Position numbers and translations under genes: made by a program
NCBI RefSeq assembly: GCF_024343735.1
Contig: NZ_RJUE01000053.1
Location: forward strand, 62,001 to 126,000
Reading direction: 5' to 3'
Length of the DNA: 64,000 nucleotides
Origin: Lacihabitans sp. CCS-44
GTDB taxonomy: Bacteria; Bacteroidota; Bacteroidia; Cytophagales; Spirosomataceae
In this document: positions 58,111-64,000 of the stretch, in pieces
How positions within the stretch are numbered: the stretch's first letter is position 1
How the letters are laid out: the number at the start of each line of letters is the position of its first letter
Notes under the pieces: model-generated
The model's input: only the letters and a program-made list of their open reading frames with translations
Told to the model about the DNA's origin: nothing
Database searches by the model: none

Positions 58111-61100
58111 CTATTTTACACTTGGTGGCAACAATTTGTACATCACCGGTGTAACTATTCTGGTCAGAATCAAGGACGAAATCAAACCCCCAATAATAAC
58201 CAAAGCCAGCGGTGAGTATAACGGTGAATGCTCCAAAACCAACGGAATTAGGCCTCCAATGGCTGTCATGGTAGTCAAAACAATAGGAATAAACCTCGTT
58301 TTACCCGCTTTTTCGATGGCATCATCAATTGACAAGCCTTCTTCTTTTCTGAGATAGTTGGTGTAATCCACCAACAATATGGAGTTTTTTACCTCAATAC
58401 CTGCCAAAGCTATAATACCCACAATAGCCGTAAATGAAAGACTATATCCTGCAAAAAACAAAATACCTACCGCCCCAATAACCCCGAGTGGAATAACCGA
58501 CAAGACGATGAAAGAACTCTTGAAAGTCTTGAATTCTAATACTAAAATGGCCAAAATGCCGAAAATAGTGATGATTATAATAGTGCCTAATCCACCAAAA
58601 GTTTGAGCCCTTTGTTCTTCTTCACCAGCGGTAGTTATGCTGTAGCCCTTTGGCAATTGGTACTTGTCTAATTTTTCTTTGAAAACTTTTTGAACATCCG
58701 GCGTCAAATACCCGTCTGCTATAAAGGCCGTTACGCTCGTAAAACGTTCTTGGTCGTAATGCTGAATTCGGTTAGGGGAGGTTTCGAAATGAATGGTAGC
58801 CAGCTGAGACAAGGGCACCTGAGCTCCTGTGGGCGTGGATACATATATATTATCAAAAACATCGGCCGAAACCGTTTTCCCTCTAGGCAAAGTAATGTTT
58901 ATCTGATAATCATCTCCACTTCTATCTTGAAATGTACCCAAACTTAGACCCGAAATAGCCATTCTGACGTTTCGATCAATCTCAGCAGTAGCAATGCCCA
59001 ACATACCGGCCTTATCTTTGTTAATGTCTACCCGTAAGTCTGTATTCACTGCTCCAATCGGATTGTTTACATATATGGTTCCTTCAGTAGATTTATAAAG
59101 TCCCTCCACTTTTAAAGCAACACTTCTGAGCGAATCTAAATTTTCCCCAAAAATCCTTACTGCCAATGGAGCTTCCACGGGTGCTCCTTGCTCAAACTCT
59201 ATAGCTTTGATTTTGGCTCCTGGATAATTCTGGAATTTAGTCCTGAGTTCGTTTATGTAGGCGGTTCTCTCTGGCACCTCAGTTTCTTCTTGCAGTTGTA
59301 CAAAAACCTGGGCAGTATTGCTGGCCGTGCCTCCTCTTGGCAGAATGTTGTAATAAATTCTGGGATTGTCTTTACCAATATTTGAGGCGTAATTTTTCAC
59401 CAATTCATTTTCAGAAAGTATTTTTTCTACAAATCGCACGGCTTTATCTGTAACTTTCAAGGACGTACCCAGTGGTGTTTCAATGTTTATCAGGAACTGT
59501 GGTTTTTCTGATTTTGGGAAAACACTTATGCCTATTACCTTGATAAGTGCCAAACTTCCAACAAATATCAAAATAGCTACACCGAGGGTTTTGAAAGGAT
59601 TGGCCAAAGACCAATTTAATATTTTTTTGTAAGAACCATCTATGGCTCTATTCAAAAACTGCAAAAAAACGTTTCCGTGTTCGGCCTCTTCTTTTGGCAT
59701 CAATAAACTAGCCAGAAACGGAACAATAGTCAAAGACACAAAAAGCGAAGCTAAAACCGTAGTAATAACCGCCATAGGCAAGCTTCGGATAAAATCCCCG
59801 GCAGATTCTGGCAAAAAAGTCAAAGGCAAAAAGGCAAAAATCAGGGTAGCTGTACAGCCCAAAACCGCCAAACTTATCTGTTTTGTGGCTTCAGTGGCTG
59901 CTTGTTTTCTGGTATATCCCATTCGCAAATACCTAGCGATATTCTCCACCACCACTATGGAATCATCCACCAGTAAACCCAATGAAATAACCAAACCAAC
60001 CACTGAAAGCTGATTAATACCATAGCCTAAAATATCTAAACCCGCCAAACCGATAGCCAACGAAAGCGGAATAGAAATCATTACAATCAAAGCCGCTCTA
60101 AAACCGAGCGGTATGAGCGTAATTAAAACCAAAACAATAGCAATGGCAAAATCTCTTCCCAAACCTAAAAGTCTTTTGGAGACACTCTGTGCTTGGTCGA
60201 AGCTTTTCTCAAACTTGATGTGATTCGGAAGTGTCTTTTCAAAGTCTTCGAGCAGTGGAGATAGTATCTTATTTACATCAAAAATATTGGTGTTTTTCTT
60301 TTGAGATGCCGTTATAAAAACCCCTCTTTTGCCATTTAGTCGAGCCAAATAAGTTTCGTCTTCATAACCAAAGTTTACCTCGGCCACATCTCTCAAATAG
60401 GTAATTTGTGTGCCTGATGTACTTATTACTGTGTTCTTTATTTCGTCAAGGGATTCATAAGAACCCGACGTTTTCACATTTATTTTACGGTCGCCAATTT
60501 CTATAGCACCAGCAGGTATGTTTACATTTTCAGACTGTACGATTTGCATAATCCTACTCAAAGGAATTTTAAATTGTGCTAACCTATCAGTGTTGATCGC
60601 GATACGGACAATTCTTTCAGGAGCAGCGTGTATATCTACGTCCTTTATATCTTTGATTTTCTTAATTTTTATTTTAAGATCTTCCGCATAAGTTTTGAGT
60701 TCGTTGTAAGAAGCCGTTTCCGACAAAAAGGCCGCCTGTATGATATTTACGGTTTCCGGGGTATATTTAAAAACTTCTATGGAGAATATATCTTGCGGGA
60801 GTTTGCTTCTGATGCTATTTAGTTCTCGAAGCACTTCGTTGTTTTTTTCGTCTTCTTTTACGTTGTGATTAAACTCTATGACTATGGAAGCCACGCCGTC
60901 GTTGGCATAAGAAATCATCTTCTTAACGTCAGCAATACTACTCAGTTTGTCTTCGATAGGTTCCAAAATTAGTTTTTCCATGTCCTCAGGACTTGTGCCT
61001 GGATACACCACAACTATGGAGTTGAAGGTGGCCTTCAGTACTGGGTCTTCGGCCTTGGGCATGTTGAACAAAGAGCTGATACCAAGGGCAATTATCATTA

Positions 61101-61155
61101 TAAAAATGATAATAGTAAACTGGTGGTTTTTTACCGAAAAATCTGTTATTTTCAT
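58111..61155 (-). CDS. RND efflux transporter, inner-membrane permease (second pump)
   Basis: The 1014-residue RND pump protein starts KITDFSVKNHQFTIIIFIMI and has MPKAEDPVLKATFNSIVVVY, typical of the MdtB/HAE-type group. The TM4 relay motif SLGLLVDDSIVVVENIARYL is present, as is the C-terminal IALAGIEVKNSILLVDYTNY. It differs from the first pump in sequence and length. It is last in the thioesterase-tolC-adaptor-RND unit and starts 13 bases after the adaptor. Confidence 0.95.
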   Translation of the reverse strand: MKITDFSVKNHQFTIIIFIMIIALGISSLFNMPKAEDPVLKATFNSIVVVYPGTSPEDMEKLILEPIEDKLSSIADVKKMISYANDGVASIVIEFNHNVKEDEKNNEVLRELNSIRSKLPQDIFSIEVFKYTPETVNIIQAAFLSETASYNELKTYAEDLKIKIKKIKDIKDVDIHAAPERIVRIAINTDRLAQFKIPLSRIMQIVQSENVNIPAGAIEIGDRKINVKTSGSYESLDEIKNTVISTSGTQITYLRDVAEVNFGYEDETYLARLNGKRGVFITASQKKNTNIFDVNKILSPLLEDFEKTLPNHIKFEKSFDQAQSVSKRLLGLGRDFAIAIVLVLITLIPLGFRAALIVMISIPLSLAIGLAGLDILGYGINQLSVVGLVISLGLLVDDSIVVVENIARYLRMGYTRKQAATEATKQISLAVLGCTATLIFAFLPLTFLPESAGDFIRSLPMAVITTVLASLFVSLTIVPFLASLLMPKEEAEHGNVFLQFLNRAIDGSYKKILNWSLANPFKTLGVAILIFVGSLALIKVIGISVFPKSEKPQFLINIETPLGTSLKVTDKAVRFVEKILSENELVKNYASNIGKDNPRIYYNILPRGGTASNTAQVFVQLQEETEVPERTAYINELRTKFQNYPGAKIKAIEFEQGAPVEAPLAVRIFGENLDSLRSVALKVEGLYKSTEGTIYVNNPIGAVNTDLRVDINKDKAGMLGIATAEIDRNVRMAISGLSLGTFQDRSGDDYQINITLPRGKTVSADVFDNIYVSTPTGAQVPLSQLATIHFETSPNRIQHYDQERFTSVTAFIADGYLTPDVQKVFKEKLDKYQLPKGYSITTAGEEEQRAQTFGGLGTIIIITIFGILAILVLEFKTFKSSFIVLSVIPLGVIGAVGILFFAGYSLSFTAIVGIIALAGIEVKNSILLVDYTNYLRKEEGLSIDDAIEKAGKTRFIPIVLTTMTAIGGLIPLVLEHSPLYSPLALVIIGGLISSLILTRIVTPVMYKLLPPSVK

Positions 61156-61168
61156 CGTTTAAAGCTTC

Positions 61169-62215
61169 TTATGGATTAAATAATTTGACTTTTTCTCCAT
61201 CTGTTACAAAACCACTTCCTCGGGTCACTATCTTATCTCCAGAGTTCAGGCCAGAAATAAGTTCAACCGTATCCTCATAAATTTTTCCAATTTTTACTGG
61301 CTTTTTAGACACTTTACTGGAGCCCGAATCAAATACATAGACAAATGCATTTTGGGCATCAGCCTCTACAACTGCGGTGATGGGCAGCACCAAACTGTTG
61401 TTGCTTGTACTTGGCTGAAGGTTTACTTTTGCCACAAAGCCCGATATCAACTTTTTATTGGTGGGCAACATTTCTAGCTCAACCTCAAATGTGCCAGTGG
61501 CCGGGTTAATAGTCTGGGCCATTTGGGTCACTTTGGCCGTAAAGTTCTCATACGGGTAGGCGTCGAGCTGTACAGCTGCCTTATCTCCAATCTTCAGTTT
61601 CACAATTTCCTTGTCGGCCAAACCTACATTTAATATATAGGCGTTTGCACCAGTTCCCAGAATTATGGCAGGCGAAAACGGCACAATCAGTTCGCCCTGC
61701 TCTGCTATTTTTCTTAGAATCCTACCCGATGCTGGGGCAAATATTTTTGAAAGTTTACGGTTAAATTCAGCCGCTGCGGCTGTTTCAGTAGCAAGCTCTA
61801 GTCCACTTGTGGCGTCCTGTAGATTGGTCTGTGTGGCGGCTTGGTCGTCATAAAGTTTTTTTACTCTTTCAAAATCCCTTTTGGCTTTTTGAAGACCTAT
61901 TTTAGTTTGATTTACTTGAGCGTCTATTTCTGACATATCTAGTTCGGCCAAAAGTTGTCCGGCAGCAACAGACTGTCCCTCAGAGACATACATCCGTTTT
62001 ATCATTCCACCCGTTTTGAAAGCCAACTTAAGCTCTGACTTTGACACCAAAACCCCCGAGGCGTTGATTTGATCCGTAAGATTTTTACTTTCCACAGTTG
62101 CCACCTCTATGGTTTGCAATTGCGTATCAACAGCTACTTTTTCTTTCTTTTCATTGCTCTTGCAAGAAAACAATAAGCCACTGATTGTTAATGTAATAAA
62201 AAATAATTTTTTCAT
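61169..62215 (-). CDS. RND periplasmic adaptor lipoprotein (second pump)
   Basis: The 348-residue lipoprotein (signal LFFITLTISGLLFSC, Cys18) has the adaptor core: GGMIKRMYVSEGQSVAAGQL, a helical hairpin (AQVNQTKIGLQKAKRDFERV and TNLQDATSGLELATETAAAA) and SGRILRKIAEQGELIVPFSP. It couples the RND pump to its TolC partner. It starts 96 bases after the tolC stop. Confidence 0.93.
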   Translation of the reverse strand: MKKLFFITLTISGLLFSCKSNEKKEKVAVDTQLQTIEVATVESKNLTDQINASGVLVSKSELKLAFKTGGMIKRMYVSEGQSVAAGQLLAELDMSEIDAQVNQTKIGLQKAKRDFERVKKLYDDQAATQTNLQDATSGLELATETAAAAEFNRKLSKIFAPASGRILRKIAEQGELIVPFSPAIILGTGANAYILNVGLADKEIVKLKIGDKAAVQLDAYPYENFTAKVTQMAQTINPATGTFEVELEMLPTNKKLISGFVAKVNLQPSTSNNSLVLPITAVVEADAQNAFVYVFDSGSSKVSKKPVKIGKIYEDTVELISGLNSGDKIVTRGSGFVTDGEKVKLFNP

Positions 62216-62311
62216 ATTTTTTGGAAATTTTTCTGCCTCAAATATTTTTTGTTTTTATTAAAACTTAATCCATTGTGAAAATACGCACCTCATAATTCTA
62301 CTAATCCCCAC

Positions 62312-63658
62312 TCAGATTCCGCTTACTTTTTTCAAATCCGCATATTTTACCCATATATCATACTTAATTAACGATTCGGTGAGTTGGGCAATCAACAAAT
62401 CATTTTGTGCTTTAGAGACTTCCATAAAAATAGCATTCCCGTTTTTGTACCTACTACTTACCAAATCGAATATCTTTTGCGTTTTCTCTATTCCTCCTTT
62501 TGCTGAAGTCAGGTTAGAAATACTCGCCTGCAACTCTTTGTATTTTTGCACCACCTGCAGCTGCATTTGGCTTTTTACTTCTTCTAATTTTACATTCAAT
62601 ATTTCTGTCGAAATCTTGGTTTGTTCTATTTTGTGCTTTTTCTCATAACCGTGAAACAAATCCCAAGTCAAGCCCAACTGAGCCACCAAATATGCCTGAT
62701 TAGAAAAACTATAACCAAAGCCTTGAAAACCGGTATTGGCTCCAATAAAAACCTGGGGTAATTTGGCGTTTTTTTCTTGAAGGTTGAGCAACGATTGGTT
62801 TATTCTTTTTCCACTATTGATTTGGTCAAATTCTGGACGGTTTGAAAATGAAGCTTGCGAGTAAAATCCTAGATCACTGACGATAGGCAAACTTTGGATT
62901 AAACTTGTATCTGCCAAAATGGGTTCTTCTAACGATCTATTTATCAAGAAATTAAAATACGCCTTGGCCAAATCATTGTTCTTTTTTGCTTCGATGATTT
63001 GTTGCTCCAGTTTCTCTAATTCATACTCCGAAGTCAACACTACATCTTTCAAAATCACATGATTGGCCAGCAACTTTTGGTTCAAAACATTCAAATCCTG
63101 CAAAACAGATTTCGAATTCCCGTAAATCTTTATTGCCTCCAACGACTGCAAATATTGATAATACGCATGCTCAATGTTGTGCCTGAGTTCATATTCTAAA
63201 AACCGTTTTTTAGCGTATTCTGACTGCAAAATTTCCTTTTGCAGAGCAATGTTGTTTTTTATGTCTGGGTTAAAAATCGGGTATTGAACGGCAAATTTGG
63301 TGTCGTGAAAATTATTCGGAGCCAACTGCTGATTGACGTTTTCGACCTGTGGAAAATTGTTGGTATTGGTGAGTTTGTTTAAAGTCGAATACACGGGATT
63401 GAGCAAGTCACCTATCGGAAATTCTAGTCTACGACCACCCGCTGCCAATGAATAAGTAGGCGAAAAACTTATCTTTGGAAAAAGATTAGATTTAGCAATA
63501 TCAATACTTTTCAGAGCTTTTTGTAGCTCCAAATTCTCTTGTTTCAACGAAAGATTACTCTCCAAACCTTGGTTGATGTAGGTTTGTAAAATGTTCGATT
63601 GGGCATCTACTTTCTGCCCAAAAAAGCTCAACATTAAGATGAGATATAGTTTTTTCAT
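62312..63658 (-). CDS. TolC-family outer-membrane efflux protein (second pump)
   Basis: The 448-residue protein has a signal peptide (YLILMLSFFGQKVDAQ) and the TolC helical repeats (YINQGLESNLSLKQENLELQ near the start; VSSRYKNGNAIFMEVSKAQN near the end). It makes the outer-membrane channel of the second tripartite pump. It starts five bases after the thioesterase stop. Confidence 0.92.
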   Translation of the reverse strand: MKKLYLILMLSFFGQKVDAQSNILQTYINQGLESNLSLKQENLELQKALKSIDIAKSNLFPKISFSPTYSLAAGGRRLEFPIGDLLNPVYSTLNKLTNTNNFPQVENVNQQLAPNNFHDTKFAVQYPIFNPDIKNNIALQKEILQSEYAKKRFLEYELRHNIEHAYYQYLQSLEAIKIYGNSKSVLQDLNVLNQKLLANHVILKDVVLTSEYELEKLEQQIIEAKKNNDLAKAYFNFLINRSLEEPILADTSLIQSLPIVSDLGFYSQASFSNRPEFDQINSGKRINQSLLNLQEKNAKLPQVFIGANTGFQGFGYSFSNQAYLVAQLGLTWDLFHGYEKKHKIEQTKISTEILNVKLEEVKSQMQLQVVQKYKELQASISNLTSAKGGIEKTQKIFDLVSSRYKNGNAIFMEVSKAQNDLLIAQLTESLIKYDIWVKYADLKKVSGI

Positions 63659-63663
63659 GCTCT

Positions 63664-64000
63664 CTATCGATTTGTAAGTGCTAGGTTGGAAGCCGCCTTG
63701 GCCATCAATTTGCCTTCTTCATTATATACTTTGCACTCCGCGTGAGCCATAGTCCGGCCATCTCTGATTACTTCTGATATTACGGTGAGTTTTTCGCCTA
63801 ACTTTCCCGGTCTTAAAAAATCGATATTAAGATTTATAGCCACGTAAAACCCGGTGTTACCCAAAGTAAATGTGGTCATTCCTATCACCTCATCTATCAC
63901 TCCAGCTATGACTCCGCCGTGCATAATTCCAACTGGATTGGTAAATTCCTCTCTCACAACTAGCTCTACGGTCATACTGCCTTTTTGAACAGCCACGAGT
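63664..64000 (-). CDS. PaaI-type hot-dog thioesterase, N-terminus beyond the window
   Basis: At least 110 residues are visible, beginning with MTVELVVREEFTNPVGIMHG. The motif NPVGIMHGGVIAGVIDEV carries the catalytic region of hot-dog thioesterases that hydrolyse acyl-CoA. A GTG at 63996 is an internal valine in the frame (LVAVQKGS) and the open frame continues past 64000, so the true start lies beyond the window. It is five bases upstream of the second tolC gene, an unusual neighbour for a pump. Confidence 0.85.
   Translation of the reverse strand, partial: LVAVQKGSMTVELVVREEFTNPVGIMHGGVIAGVIDEVIGMTTFTLGNTGFYVAINLNIDFLRPGKLGEKLTVISEVIRDGRTMAHAECKVYNEEGKLMAKAASNLALTNR

Noticed and set aside
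1-64000. CRISPR arrays, tRNA or rRNA genes, integrases and prophage genes
   Set aside because: None were seen on either strand.

Overview
The window is chromosomal DNA from a member of the Bacteroidota, most likely of the Cytophagales type. The evidence is the AT-rich composition, promoters of the Bacteroidota form TAnnTTTG with an upstream TTTG, a PorT-type type IX secretion gene next to ubiE, a DUF1800/DUF1501/PA14 secreted cassette, a 2-phosphosulfolactate phosphatase, and the usual core genes (prfB with its frameshift, lipB, recG, mazG, pyrD, ubiE, cutC). No rRNA, tRNA, CRISPR, integrase or phage genes were seen.

Layout. 0-2.7 kb: end-truncated PQQ-dependent dehydrogenase coupled to a siroheme-type dehydrogenase, then a DUF1508 protein. 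2.9-10.6 kb: a giant alpha-2-macroglobulin lipoprotein followed by penicillin-binding protein 1C, the classic envelope-defence pair. 10.6-13.3 kb: small poorly characterised genes, prfB with a programmed +1 frameshift, and a VapBC-like toxin-antitoxin pair. 13.5-19.5 kb: YceI protein, a two-DTG aspartyl protease, an M3 oligopeptidase, a lipoprotein, free methionine-R-sulfoxide reductase and a PfkB sugar kinase. 19.5-26.3 kb: a REP-associated tyrosine transposase (RAYT), a GyrI-like protein with two tandem DoxX-like proteins, mazG with a peroxiredoxin-like gene, a quinone-reductase/MaoC fusion, a VOC protein, and comB. 26.3-32 kb: PA14 adhesin-like protein, DUF1501 and DUF1800. 32-44.7 kb: yraN, lipB, dipeptide epimerase, META-like protein, gluconolactonase-like protein, PpiD-like foldase, Gfo/Idh/MocA oxidoreductase, recG, a membrane-anchored MutS-like ATPase, and a PPOX-fold protein. 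45-51.6 kb: complete tetR-tolC-adaptor-RND pump operon. 51.9-57.6 kb: pyrD-ubiE-porT, cutC, DUF2795, AlbA_2 and a phosphate-selective-type porin. 57.6-64 kb: VOC protein and a second RND pump operon headed by a PaaI-type thioesterase that runs off the window.

Most striking signal. Four copies of a 33-34 nt near-perfect palindrome (15-bp stem, 3-nt loop of form TRR) lie in intergenic spaces at 8282, 19483, 21620 and 38400. One copy sits 26 bp upstream of the RAYT gene. One copy carries a compensatory base-pair change and wobble pairs, so the hairpin itself appears to be conserved. Together they look like a Bacteroidota REP/RAYT domestication system. A second dispersed element (35 nt, built of AATCYGTGT units) occurs at 25934 and 40014.

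Functionally the window is rich in envelope biology (A2M/PBP1C, two RND pumps, PorT, PpiD, porin, PA14 cassette) with scattered metabolic and DNA-repair housekeeping genes.
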